Shown: piece by piece, positions 25,028 through 32,442 of the stretch
Numbering within the stretch: position 1 is the first letter of the stretch
How the letters are laid out: each line of letters starts with the position of its first letter
Source: Streptomyces sp. Ru71
GTDB lineage: Bacteria; Actinomycetota; Actinomycetes; Streptomycetales; Streptomycetaceae
Assembly: GCF_002920535.1 (NCBI RefSeq)
Contig: NZ_PQSS01000025.1
Location: forward strand, 1-64,000
Direction of reading: 5' to 3'
Length of the DNA: 64,000 nucleotides
Made by a program: the position numbers and the translations under genes
Notes under the pieces: generated by a model
What the model was told of the DNA's origin: nothing
The model's database searches: none
The model's input: only the letters and a program-made list of their open reading frames with translations

Positions 25028-25375
25028 CTACCGTCCGCCGTTCCACGGGCCGTAGGGGCCGTCGCTGCTGGAGCCGCGGCCCCGGCGGCGGTGGCCCTGG
25101 ACCTGGGCCAGGGCGGGGCGTACGTCCACGAAGAAGACGATGGACGCGACCAGGCCCGCGAGCTGCAGGAAGAGCATCGGCACCAGCAGGTTCACCGCCA
25201 CGGCGACGCCGAGGATGATCAGCCAGAAGCCCTTGTTCTGCTTGTCGGCGGCGCGGTAGGCGTCCTCACGGAAGATCGCGGCCATCACGAAGGCCACCAC
25301 GGCCATCGCCAGCATCGCGAGGTACAGCAGCCACATGAACCCCGCGAACCCCTGCATCAGCACAACGTCCACCAC
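25028..25375 (-). CDS. DUF2516 family membrane protein
   Basis: 115 aa with three hydrophobic segments (MWLLYLAMLAMAVVAFVMAA, GFWLIILGVAVAVNLLVPML, LQLAGLVASIVFFVDV) and a hydrophilic Arg/Gly/Ser C-tail. It is a small actinobacterial membrane protein of unknown function. It lies downstream of the HBHA-like and helix-turn-helix genes on the same strand, beyond the hairpin at 25417-25447. Two starts are possible, 25375 or the ATG at 25357. Confidence 0.8.
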   Translation of the reverse strand: MVDVVLMQGFAGFMWLLYLAMLAMAVVAFVMAAIFREDAYRAADKQNKGFWLIILGVAVAVNLLVPMLFLQLAGLVASIVFFVDVRPALAQVQGHRRRGRGSSSDGPYGPWNGGR

Positions 25376-25416
25376 CCGACTCGGCTCATCGATACGCGGT
25401 CACCGTACCCGTAGAA

Positions 25417-25447
25417 CGGGCCGGACACCCCAAGGGTGCCCGGCCCG
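25417..25447 (-). terminator. hairpin terminator after the HBHA-like gene
   Basis: CGGGCCGGACACCC and GGGTGCCCGGCCCG form a 14-bp stem with one mismatch around CAA, 34 bp after the stop at 25481. Confidence 0.7.
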
Positions 25448-25480
25448 CCGAAGTACCGCCCGTGCGGTCCCCGGTTCCGC

Positions 25481-26065
25481 TTACTCCGCGGCCGGGGCCG
25501 TCTTCTTCGCGGCGGTGGTCTTCTTCGCCGGGGCCTTGCGGGCCGCCGGCGCCTTCTTCTCGGCCGGCTCCTCGGCCGGCGCGGCCTCGCCCGGCGCCGG
25601 CTTGGTCTCGGAGCCCGGCTCGACGGCCACCGCGAGGTCCTCGATCTCCTCGGCGGCCTGGCCGCGCCAGGTCTTCACGGCCTGCTCGCCGTGCTCGGCG
25701 ACCTTCTCGTAGGCCTCCCGGGCCTTCACGGCGTACTCGGCGGCCACGCCGACGCCGCGCAGCGCGAGGTCCTGGGCGGACTCGCCGAGCTTCTTCAGGT
25801 CCCCGTCGAGGGCGCCGATGAGCTCGGTGACCTTGGTCTGGAGGGTCTCCTGCGTCTCCTTGACGCGTGCGGCGGCCCGCTCCTGCACGGCCTTGGGGTC
25901 GGTGTTGCGGACGGCCTCGAAGCGGGCCGGCGCCTCCGTGCGCAGCTGCTCGACCAGGGCCGGCACCTTCTTGGCCTGCTGGAACGCCAGGTCGGCGGTG
26001 CCGGCGGCGAAGTAGAGCGGAGTCGGGTCGCTGAGGGTCTTGCGCAGGTCGTCGGTGATGGCCAT
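25481..26065 (-). CDS. heparin-binding-haemagglutinin-like coiled-coil protein
   Basis: 194 aa. The first ~140 residues are helical and charged (MAITDDLRKTLSDPTPLYFA..., VKETQETLQTKVTELIGALD), as in mycobacterial HbhA. The C-terminal ~40 residues are a Lys/Ala/Pro tail (KKAPAARKAPAKKTTAAKKT) comparable with the heparin-binding tail. In saprophytic actinobacteria such proteins are thought to bind membranes or act in polar or surface organisation, not adhesion. It follows the helix-turn-helix gene by 78 bp on the same strand. Confidence 0.85.
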   Translation of the reverse strand: MAITDDLRKTLSDPTPLYFAAGTADLAFQQAKKVPALVEQLRTEAPARFEAVRNTDPKAVQERAAARVKETQETLQTKVTELIGALDGDLKKLGESAQDLALRGVGVAAEYAVKAREAYEKVAEHGEQAVKTWRGQAAEEIEDLAVAVEPGSETKPAPGEAAPAEEPAEKKAPAARKAPAKKTTAAKKTAPAAE

Positions 26066-26143
26066 GGTGAGGGTCCTCCCGGATTTCGTTCGGATGAGGG
26101 TCTGTGTGGTCCGCAGCCGGCGGCCGGGTGTTCCCTGGTCCGG

Positions 26144-26608
26144 TCAACCGGCCGTCTGCTGCGGTCCCGCGTCGCTTCCGCCGACCGTGCGGGGGTCGTG
26201 TACGGGGGCGTCGCCTGTGCCGGCCTGCTCGGTGCCGTCCGTGTTCCCGGTGCCGTTCCCGAAGCCGTTCTCCTTGCGGAACGACTCGTAGATCTGCAGC
26301 AGCACCTGCTTCTGCTTCTCGTTGAGCGACGGGTCGGCGAGGATGACGGCGCGCGTCTCCACCTCGTCCCGGTCCCGTTCCGCGTCGAGGATGCCGGCGC
26401 GCACGTACAGCGTCTCGGCGGAGATCCGCAGGGCCTTTGCGACCTGCTGGAGCACCTCCGCGCTGGGCTTGCGCAGCCCGCGCTCGATCTGGCTCAGGTA
26501 CGGATTGGACACCCCGGCGGCCTCCGCGAGCTGCCTGAGCGACAGCTGGGCGTTGCGCCGCTGCTCGCGCAGGTAGTCACCGAGATTGCCGACGTTGAGC
26601 GATGCCAT
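26144..26608 (-). CDS. helix-turn-helix (Cro/CI type) transcriptional regulator
   Basis: 154 aa. Residues 8-65 are an XRE-type domain (GDYLREQRRNAQLSLRQLAE, VSNPYLSQIERGLRKPSAEV). A charged helix follows (DPSLNEKQKQVLLQIYESFR), then a Gly/Asn/Thr-rich tail. It is found just upstream of the HBHA-like gene in other actinobacteria and probably regulates it. The ATG at 26608 gives MASLNVGNLGDYLREQ. A strong dyad at 26639-26657 lies 31 bp before the start, suggesting autoregulation. Confidence 0.88.
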   Translation of the reverse strand: MASLNVGNLGDYLREQRRNAQLSLRQLAEAAGVSNPYLSQIERGLRKPSAEVLQQVAKALRISAETLYVRAGILDAERDRDEVETRAVILADPSLNEKQKQVLLQIYESFRKENGFGNGTGNTDGTEQAGTGDAPVHDPRTVGGSDAGPQQTAG

Positions 26609-26638
26609 GCCTCCACCATGCCGGACCGCGCTAACTAT

Positions 26639-26657
26639 TGCAAGCATCCTGCTTGCA
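26639..26657. promoter_or_regulatory. dyad operator upstream of the helix-turn-helix gene
   Basis: TGCAAGCA-TCC-TGCTTGCA is a perfect inverted repeat with 8-bp arms. It ends 31 bp upstream of the regulator's ATG, overlapping where its promoter should lie. It is unusually AT-rich for this genome. Confidence 0.65.
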
Positions 26658-26760
26658 GGAGTGCAGCAGCGTGTCGGAACCGCCTTCGCCGTGCGCACAT
26701 ACCCACTTTTTTGTGGGTACTTGGCAGCGCCGCCCGCTCCCCCGAGGCTTGGACACGTGA

Positions 26761-27105
26761 TCAGCGGGCCTCCGCTAGCCGGTCCAGACGGCGGTGGCCC
26801 CAGTTCGAGAGGGGGGTCAGCGCCTCGGCCAGGTCGCGGCCGGAGGCGGTCAGGGAGTACTCGGTCTTCGGCGGCAGGACGTCGTAGACCTCGCGGTGGA
26901 CGAGGCCGTCCTCCTCCATCTCGCGCAGCGCCTGGGTCAGCACCTTCTCGGTCAGGCCCGGCAGCCGGCGCCGCAGCTCTCCGGGGCGGTGCGGGCCGGA
27001 CTCCAGCAGCCACAGCAGCGACGACTTCCACTTGCCGTCGATCACGGCGAGCGCGGCGTTCACTCCGCAGGTCTCCCGGTCCGGCGCGGTCCGCTTGCTG
27101 GTCAT
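26761..27105 (-). CDS. HxlR family transcriptional regulator
   Basis: 114 aa winged-helix protein. The HxlR pattern is complete: an early redox-type Cys (ETCGVNAALAVIDGKWKSSL), then GELRRRLPGLTEKVLTQALR, EMEEDGLVHREVYDVLPPKT and EYSLTASGRDL. Members often respond to aldehydes or electrophiles through the N-terminal cysteine. The gene is divergent from an imine-reductase-like gene across 48 bp, so it probably represses that gene and itself. Confidence 0.92.
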   Translation of the reverse strand: MTSKRTAPDRETCGVNAALAVIDGKWKSSLLWLLESGPHRPGELRRRLPGLTEKVLTQALREMEEDGLVHREVYDVLPPKTEYSLTASGRDLAEALTPLSNWGHRRLDRLAEAR

Positions 27106-27153
27106 TCATCCACCTTTGTCATGAAACGCCATCGCTCATCAGGGAGTTGAGCC

Positions 27154-28059
27154 ATGTCCACCCCCACCCACAACCACCGCAACCACCCGCCGGCTTCCGT
27201 CACCGTCCTCGGACTCGGGCCGATGGGCCGGGCGCTCGCCGGCGCCTTCCTGGACGCGGGCCTCACCACCACCGTCTTCAACCGCACCCCCGGCCGCGAC
27301 GCCGACCTGCTCGCCCGCGGGGCGCACAGCGCCGCGAGCGCACGCGAGGCGGTGGCGGCGAGCGCGCTGACCGTCGTCTGCGTGGTGAACTACGACGCCT
27401 CCGACGCGCTCCTGCGCGACGAGGAGGTCACCGCCGCCCTCAAGGGCCGCACCGTGGTGAACCTCTCCGCCGACACCCCGGCGCGGGCCCGGGACACCGC
27501 CGACTGGGCCGAGCGGCACGGCATCCGCTACCTGGACGGGGCGATCATGACGCCGGCGCCGAGCATCGGCACCCCGGACGCGGTGTTCCTGCACAGCGGG
27601 CCGTCGGCGGTCTACGAGGAGCACCGGCCGGTGCTGGCGGCGCTCGGCGGCACCCACACCCACCTCGGCGAGGACCCGGGCCGGGCCGCCGCCTTCGACG
27701 TCGCGCTGCTGGACGTGTTCTGGACGGCGATGGCGGGCTACGCGCACGCCCTCGCCGTGGCCCGGGCGGAGGGCATCACCGGCCGCGAGCTGGCCCCCTT
27801 CGCGCAGGGCATCGCGGCGATCCTGCCGCCGCTGTTCGAGGAGTTCGCCCAGAACGCGGACGACGGCACCTACTCGGGCGAGATCAACCCGATCACCTCG
27901 GCCGCCTCCACGATGGCGCACGTGGTGCACGCCTCCGAGGAGCACGGCATCGACGCGAGCGTGATGCGGGCGATCGAGGGCCAGGCCCGGCGCGTCATCG
28001 GCCTGGGCCACGGCGGCGACGGCTTCATCCGCGTGGCCGAGCTGCTGTCGCGGCGGTAG
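27154..28059 (+). CDS. NAD(P)-dependent oxidoreductase, imine reductase / beta-hydroxyacid dehydrogenase type
   Basis: 301 aa. The N-terminal Rossmann fold has VTVLGLGPMGRALAGAFLDA, and TVFNRTPGR is the cofactor-selecting loop; the Asn-Arg-Thr favours NADPH. The central ALLDVFWTAMAGYAHALAVA resembles the interdomain helix of imine reductases, where an Asp replaces the catalytic Lys of hydroxyisobutyrate dehydrogenases. That makes imine reduction more likely than hydroxyacid oxidation, an inference. The start follows AGGGAGTTGAGCC. It is divergent from hxlR and overlaps the next convergent gene by 35 bp. Confidence 0.82.
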   Translation: MSTPTHNHRNHPPASVTVLGLGPMGRALAGAFLDAGLTTTVFNRTPGRDADLLARGAHSAASAREAVAASALTVVCVVNYDASDALLRDEEVTAALKGRTVVNLSADTPARARDTADWAERHGIRYLDGAIMTPAPSIGTPDAVFLHSGPSAVYEEHRPVLAALGGTHTHLGEDPGRAAAFDVALLDVFWTAMAGYAHALAVARAEGITGRELAPFAQGIAAILPPLFEEFAQNADDGTYSGEINPITSAASTMAHVVHASEEHGIDASVMRAIEGQARRVIGLGHGGDGFIRVAELLSRR

Positions 28060-29209
28060 CCGCGCCCGGCGCGGTGTCCGCCTCCCGCCGGGACCAGCGG
28101 GTGAGGGCGGCCGCGATCCGCGCCGTTCCCGGGACCGTGTCCAGGCCCAGCGGGGCGGCGGCGGCCACGAGGACACCCCGCAGCCGGAGCGCGCCGTGCA
28201 CGACCCGGCGCCAGTGGGCCGGCTCCCCGGGGCCCGGGAGGGTCAGGGCCACCCGGATGACGTCCGTGAAGACGGACTGGGCCCTCTTGAAGTCGATGAG
28301 CGGGCCCAGGTCCCGCTGCCAGCCGCGCGAGCTGCCGGGACGCTCCCGCTCGACCGCCGCCGCCCAGCCGGCCGCGAGCCGGCTCGCCTGCCGTGCCGGG
28401 TAGCGCATGAGGTACAGGTGCGTCGCCAGGTCGTAGAGCGGATCGCCGACCAGGGCCAGTTCCCAGTCGATGGTCCACAGGCGGCCGGTGCGGTCGGCCA
28501 CGAAGTTCTCGCGGTGCAGATCGGCGTGCAGCAGGCAGAACGGGCGCTGCCCGAGCCCGAGGACGTGCTTGCGCAGCCGCTCGAAGGACTCCTCGTCCAG
28601 GCCGAGTTCGGTGAACAGGGCGCCGAACCGGTCGAGATTGCGCCGGTGGACGCGTTCCTCGGCGAAGCGGACCAGCCGCTCAAGGAAGCCGTCGCTGTCC
28701 CCGTTCTCGGGCCGGTCGGCGGCCCGGCAGCGGCGCTTGACCGTGAGCGTCTCCGGGGTCACCACGACCAGCTGGCGGAAGAGGTCGACGATCTGGTCGG
28801 TGAGGTGGTCCGGGACCCGCGTGCCGGACGGGTGCAGGGCGCCCAGCGTCTCGCCCTCCACGAAGCGCTGCAGGCGGAAGCCGTCGACCTCGATGATCTC
28901 CGGGACGCTCGTGATCCGGCCGTGCAGTGCCGTCACCAGCTGGTCCTCGGAGGCGAAGCACCGCCGGTCGAACCAGAGCAGGCCGGCGCGCGGCTCCCGG
29001 CACTTCCAGCGCACCGTCGGCCCGCGGTCGGGACCGGCGGCCAGCGGGAAGACGTAGGTCTCGTGGTGGTGTCCCTGGAGCGGCCCCATGACCAGGTCCC
29101 CGGCACCGCTCATCTCGGCCGCGCGCCGCCACGCGGGGGAAACAGCTTCCGGGGCCATCACCCGTTTTCTTTCGCCGTGAACGCCTTCCGGGGGTGCGGA
29201 AGTGGCCAT
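28025..29209 (-). CDS. aminoglycoside phosphotransferase-family kinase
   Basis: 394 aa of the APH/choline kinase fold. FCLLHADLHRENFVAD is the Brenner loop with the catalytic Asp and Asn, and LWTIDWELALVGDPLYDLAT supplies the metal-binding Asp. The N-terminal lobe begins MGPLQGHHHETYVFPL. The physiological substrate is unknown; resistance should not be assumed. Possible starts are the ATG at 29209 (behind GCGGAG) or the ATG at 29158, where similarity may begin. It overlaps the oxidoreductase gene tail-to-tail by 35 bp. Confidence 0.8.
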   Translation of the reverse strand: MATSAPPEGVHGERKRVMAPEAVSPAWRRAAEMSGAGDLVMGPLQGHHHETYVFPLAAGPDRGPTVRWKCREPRAGLLWFDRRCFASEDQLVTALHGRITSVPEIIEVDGFRLQRFVEGETLGALHPSGTRVPDHLTDQIVDLFRQLVVVTPETLTVKRRCRAADRPENGDSDGFLERLVRFAEERVHRRNLDRFGALFTELGLDEESFERLRKHVLGLGQRPFCLLHADLHRENFVADRTGRLWTIDWELALVGDPLYDLATHLYLMRYPARQASRLAAGWAAAVERERPGSSRGWQRDLGPLIDFKRAQSVFTDVIRVALTLPGPGEPAHWRRVVHGALRLRGVLVAAAAPLGLDTVPGTARIAAALTRWSRREADTAPGAATAATAARPRG

Positions 29210-29329
29210 ACGGTACTCCGCCGGCGGGCCCGTCCGGCGCAGGACGGCGTTCCGCCGCGAACGAGGCTCCCTCCGGGCGACGACCGGGCGCTCACCTGTA
29301 CGAACCGTCCCTGTCCGCGCGGTCCCGGC

Positions 29330-30061
29330 TCACCCCTGGAGCGCCCGCAGCAGCGGTTCCAGGGACCGGGTGACGTGGGTGGCGCCGGCCGACATGAGCA
29401 GGGCGGCCTTGCGGGGGGCGCGGGCGTAGCCGAGGAAGGGCACGCCGGCCTGGGCGGCGGCGTGGTGGTCGGAGGGGGAGTCGCCGATCATCAGGGCGTC
29501 GGCGGGGTCGCAGCCCATGGCGATAAGGGCCCGGTTGAGGCAGTGCGGGTGGGGTTTGAGCAGGTGCAGGTCCTGGGTGCGGCCGTAGACGTGCGGGGTG
29601 AAGCAGGGCAGCAGACCGCGGCCGGTGAGGTAGGTGCCGACGACGCGTGGGGAGTTGTTGGTGGTGATGGCCATCCGTGCGCCCACCGCCGTCCAGGTGC
29701 GTACGAGGGGGTCGGCCCAGGGGGTCGGCATCGCCGAGGAGGCGGCGTGCAGTTCCTCCTTGGTGAGACGTTCCTCCAGTTCGGCGACCAGGTCGCTGCG
29801 GGGGTGGCGGCGGTCCACCGCGCGCAGCACGGCGTGCGGGTCGAGCGACTCGCGCTCGCCGTCGGTGAGCAGCCCGTGCAGGCCCTGGCCCTCCAGCCAC
29901 CGCACCATGTCGTCCGCGACCTTCTCCGCGGGGTGGGAGGCGAACAGCCGGCAGATGGGTCCGTCGAAGTCCCAGAGCACCACGCGTGCCCGGGCGATCA
30001 GTTCGGGCAGCGACCGTGTCTCGTCCGTCGCCGCTCTCGTCCGCGTCGTATCAGGAGTCAC
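29330..30061 (-). CDS. devB: HAD-family hydrolase DevB
   Basis: 243 aa haloacid-dehalogenase phosphatase. Motif I is VVLWDFDGPICRLF (nucleophile and acid/base Asp), motif II is MAITTNNSPRV, and motif III/IV is LKPHPHCLN with MIGDSPSDHHAAAQAGVPFL. The GTG at 30061 overlaps the stop of the upstream GntR gene as GTGA, so the two are translationally coupled. In S. coelicolor the devA-devB pair with this overlap is required for proper aerial development; the symbol rests on that arrangement and the adjacent devE paralogue. The phosphatase substrate is unknown. Confidence 0.82.
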   Translation of the reverse strand: MTPDTTRTRAATDETRSLPELIARARVVLWDFDGPICRLFASHPAEKVADDMVRWLEGQGLHGLLTDGERESLDPHAVLRAVDRRHPRSDLVAELEERLTKEELHAASSAMPTPWADPLVRTWTAVGARMAITTNNSPRVVGTYLTGRGLLPCFTPHVYGRTQDLHLLKPHPHCLNRALIAMGCDPADALMIGDSPSDHHAAAQAGVPFLGYARAPRKAALLMSAGATHVTRSLEPLLRALQG

Positions 30062-30906
30062 GAGGAGAGTGTCAGGTCCGTGGTGATGGTTTCCCAGAGG
30101 GCGTCGAACCACTTCTGGGATTCGGCCACGAACGCCGCGTCCCTTCTGCTGCTGCGGCTCTCGAAGGAGAACAGCAGGGACTTCGAGCCCAGCGCGTCGT
30201 ACATGTCCAGCATCTGGCCCACGTACTCCTCCTCGCGCCGGGTGAGGACGTAGTAGCCCATCAGCGCCTCCTGCGCGTTGAGCAGGTACAGCTTGACCGG
30301 CGGGGTGAAGGTCAGCGCGCGGAAGGTGACGCGGACGTCGATGCCGTGGGTGGCGCGCAGGGCGGACAGGTTGTGCTGGAGCACCTGGCCCTGGGCGTTG
30401 CGCATCGCCAGCCAGCGCTCGTGCACGGAGTCGTCGTCGCCCTCGACCGCGACGGGGAAGGCGAGGTTGATGTTCCGGGAGGGCAGCAGGACGCGGACGT
30501 CGACCGACTGCGGGCGGATGCGGCCCTCGTGGATCAGGCGCAGCGGCTCGGCGAGGGCGAGCATGAAGGTCTCGGCGGTGTGGGAGACCACGTCGATACG
30601 GACCCGGGGTGCGGTGAAGGCCTCGACCAGCCGGGGTGCCAGGGCGACCATCGTCGGCTGGGGTTCCTCCAGGGCCGCGGGTGGTTCGGCGATCCGTGGC
30701 GGGCTGCCCTTGCTGACGTTGGTCAGCAGCCCGTCCTCCTGGAGGGCGCGCAGGGCCTGGCGCACGGCGCCGCGCTCCACGCCGAACTCCTCCGCCAGCT
30801 CGGCCTGGGTGGGCAGGCGGTCGCCCGCCTTGAGGTCGCCGCCGCGGATGCGTTCGCGCAGGGTGTCGGCGATCTGCTGGGGCGTGAACCGTCGGCTGCC
30901 GTTCAC
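30058..30906 (-). CDS. devA: GntR family developmental regulator DevA
   Basis: 282 aa. The winged helix is at the N-terminus (RFTPQQIADTLRERIRGGDL, LPTQAELAEEFGVERGAVRQ). The larger effector domain (about 90-282) has PTMVALAPRLVEAFTAPRV and is shared almost throughout with the gene at 31271-32170. This matches the Streptomyces-specific DevA subfamily, needed for sporulation septation and autoregulated. The start is set at GTG 30906, nine bases after CAGGAG, though in-frame GTG and TTG codons lie upstream. It is coupled to devB by a 4-bp overlap. Confidence 0.83.
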   Translation of the reverse strand: MNGSRRFTPQQIADTLRERIRGGDLKAGDRLPTQAELAEEFGVERGAVRQALRALQEDGLLTNVSKGSPPRIAEPPAALEEPQPTMVALAPRLVEAFTAPRVRIDVVSHTAETFMLALAEPLRLIHEGRIRPQSVDVRVLLPSRNINLAFPVAVEGDDDSVHERWLAMRNAQGQVLQHNLSALRATHGIDVRVTFRALTFTPPVKLYLLNAQEALMGYYVLTRREEEYVGQMLDMYDALGSKSLLFSFESRSSRRDAAFVAESQKWFDALWETITTDLTLSS

Positions 30907-30981
30907 TGCCACGTTCTCCTGGGTCACGACCAAACGCTACAACTCCAATCCATCTAGAGGGAGTTGTTTGTGACTTGTTTA

Positions 30982-31029
30982 TTGGTCATGACCAAGCGGG
31001 GACAACTTATACAGAGTTGGTTGCCAACT
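30982..31029. promoter_or_regulatory. devA upstream operators
   Basis: Two dyads lie 75-125 bp upstream of devA. TTGGTCATGACCAA (30982-30995) is a perfect 14-bp palindrome. AGTTGG-TTG-CCAACT (31015-31029) has perfect 6-bp arms. The second recurs upstream of devE at 32258-32272 as AGTTGG-TCG-CCAACT, each preceded by TACAG. Both are good candidates for DevA/DevE binding sites. Confidence 0.65.
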
Positions 31030-31086
31030 TCTCCGAGTTGGCGGACGGTTTGCCTCCGCCGACGGCCGCCCGAAGGAGGAACCACC

Positions 31087-31281
31087 GTGCCCGTTCTCCC
31101 TCTCCTGTGCACCCTGTTCGTCGTCGGCGTGGAACAGACCGTCCAGTGGCGCTACGGCACCGCCGGCGCCCTCGGCCTGCTGCTGCTCAGCGTCGGCATC
31201 AAGGCCCGCAGGCCGGCCATGAGCTCGGCCGGAGCCGTGGTGCTCGCCCTGCTGGTCGCGAGCCCGGCGCTCAGCTCGTGA
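31087..31281 (+). CDS. small hydrophobic membrane protein between devA and devE
   Basis: 64 aa with two hydrophobic segments (VLPLLCTLFVVGVEQTVQW and the longer AVVLALLVASPALSS region). No family was recognised. The GTG at 31087 is supported by GAAGGAGGAACCACC. It is the only plus-strand gene in the devB-devA-devE stretch and overlaps the devE 3' end by 11 bp. A longer open frame upstream lacks a ribosome site. Confidence 0.65.
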   Translation: MPVLPLLCTLFVVGVEQTVQWRYGTAGALGLLLLSVGIKARRPAMSSAGAVVLALLVASPALSS

Positions 31282-32170
31282 GCACCAGCTCGGAACTGAT
31301 CGTCTCCCACAGCGCGTCGAACCAGGCGCACGACTGCTCCACGAACGCCGTGTCGCGCGGCCCCGTCCCCCGCGCGAAGGCGAACAGCGTCGAGCGGGTG
31401 CCCACCGCGTCGTACAGCTGGAGCCGCTGATGGTCGATCTCGGCCTCCCGGCGCAGGGGCGTGTAGTACGCGAACAGCGCCTGCGCGCCGTTGAGCAGGT
31501 ACAGCTTGACCGGCGGGGTGAAGGGCAGCGCGCGGAAGGTGACGTGCACGTCGATGCCGTGCGTGGCGCGCAGCGCCAGCAGGTTGTGCCGGAGCACCTG
31601 GCCCTGGGCGTTGCGCTGGGCCAGCCAGCGCCGGTGCAGCCGGCCGTCGGCCGCCGGGTCGACCGGCGCCGGGAAAGCCAGTTCGATATGGCGGCTGGGC
31701 AGCAGGATCCGTACGTCGATCTTGGCCGGTTCCAGACGCCCCGCGTGGATCAGCCGCAGCGGCTCGCCGAGGGCGAGCGTGAGGGAGACCGCGGTCAGGC
31801 ACAGCGCGTCGATCTCCACGTGGGGGGCGGCGAAGGCCTGCGCGATGCGCGGCGCGAGCGCCACCATGGTCGGCTGCGGCGGCGCCGCGGGGCCCGGGTG
31901 CGCTCCGCCGTCGGGTGCGACGGTCGCCGGGCTGCCCCGGCAGACGCCGGTCAGCAGGTGCTCGTCCCGCAGGACGCGCAGGGCCTGGCGGACGGTGCCG
32001 CGCTCGACGCCGAACTCCTCGGCGAGGGCGGCCTGGGTGGGCATGCGCTGACCGGGCCGCAGCAGCCCGGACCTGATCCGGGCGCGCAGCGCGTCGGCCA
32101 CCTCGTGATGTGACGGTTGTGGCCGCTGGGGCCTGTTCCGCCCAGGGGCGGCGGCGTGTTCCGGGTCCAC
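31271..32170 (-). CDS. devE: GntR family regulator, DevA paralogue DevE
   Basis: 299 aa. The winged helix (ADALRARIRSGLLRPGQRMP, AALAEEFGVERGTVRQALRV) and effector domain (PTMVALAPRIAQAFAAPHVE, FTPPVKLYLLNGAQALFAYY) align along almost the whole length with devA. The pair looks like an old tandem duplication now separated by a small membrane-protein gene. In S. coelicolor the neighbouring paralogue is called devE. The start is uncertain: GTG 32170 is chosen because the TTG at 32185 lies inside a sequence also present before devA (AGTTGTAnCGTT). Confidence 0.8.
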   Translation of the reverse strand: MDPEHAAAPGRNRPQRPQPSHHEVADALRARIRSGLLRPGQRMPTQAALAEEFGVERGTVRQALRVLRDEHLLTGVCRGSPATVAPDGGAHPGPAAPPQPTMVALAPRIAQAFAAPHVEIDALCLTAVSLTLALGEPLRLIHAGRLEPAKIDVRILLPSRHIELAFPAPVDPAADGRLHRRWLAQRNAQGQVLRHNLLALRATHGIDVHVTFRALPFTPPVKLYLLNGAQALFAYYTPLRREAEIDHQRLQLYDAVGTRSTLFAFARGTGPRDTAFVEQSCAWFDALWETISSELVLTS

Positions 32171-32257
32171 AGCCGAACGGTACAACTTCTCGCCATCTTG
32201 CGGCAGTTCAGCGACAGGTGGTTATGAGCCGCTTCCAAGTGGAGATAAGTACAGTGA

Positions 32258-32272
32258 AGTTGGTCGCCAACT
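32258..32272. promoter_or_regulatory. devE upstream operator
   Basis: AGTTGG-TCG-CCAACT is a perfect 6-bp-arm dyad 88 bp upstream of devE, matching the devA upstream dyad in both arms and spacing. TACAG precedes both copies. Confidence 0.6.
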
Positions 32273-32442
32273 CGAAGGACATGGTCAAGCTTCTCAAGGG
32301 TTGGCCAGCACACTTCCGGCCGGGCTCCCTTCCGGAGGGGAGCCGGGAGCCCGATCGGTGAGCAGCACCACCGCACAACAACCACAACCGCACAGCGCTA
32401 CGGATGCGCGCACACCCGTCGCCGGCAGAAGGGAGCAGGGTC

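Noticed and set aside
28025..29209. Aminoglycoside resistance gene
   Set aside because: The kinase fold is clear, but the family covers many substrates and nothing ties this one to antibiotics.
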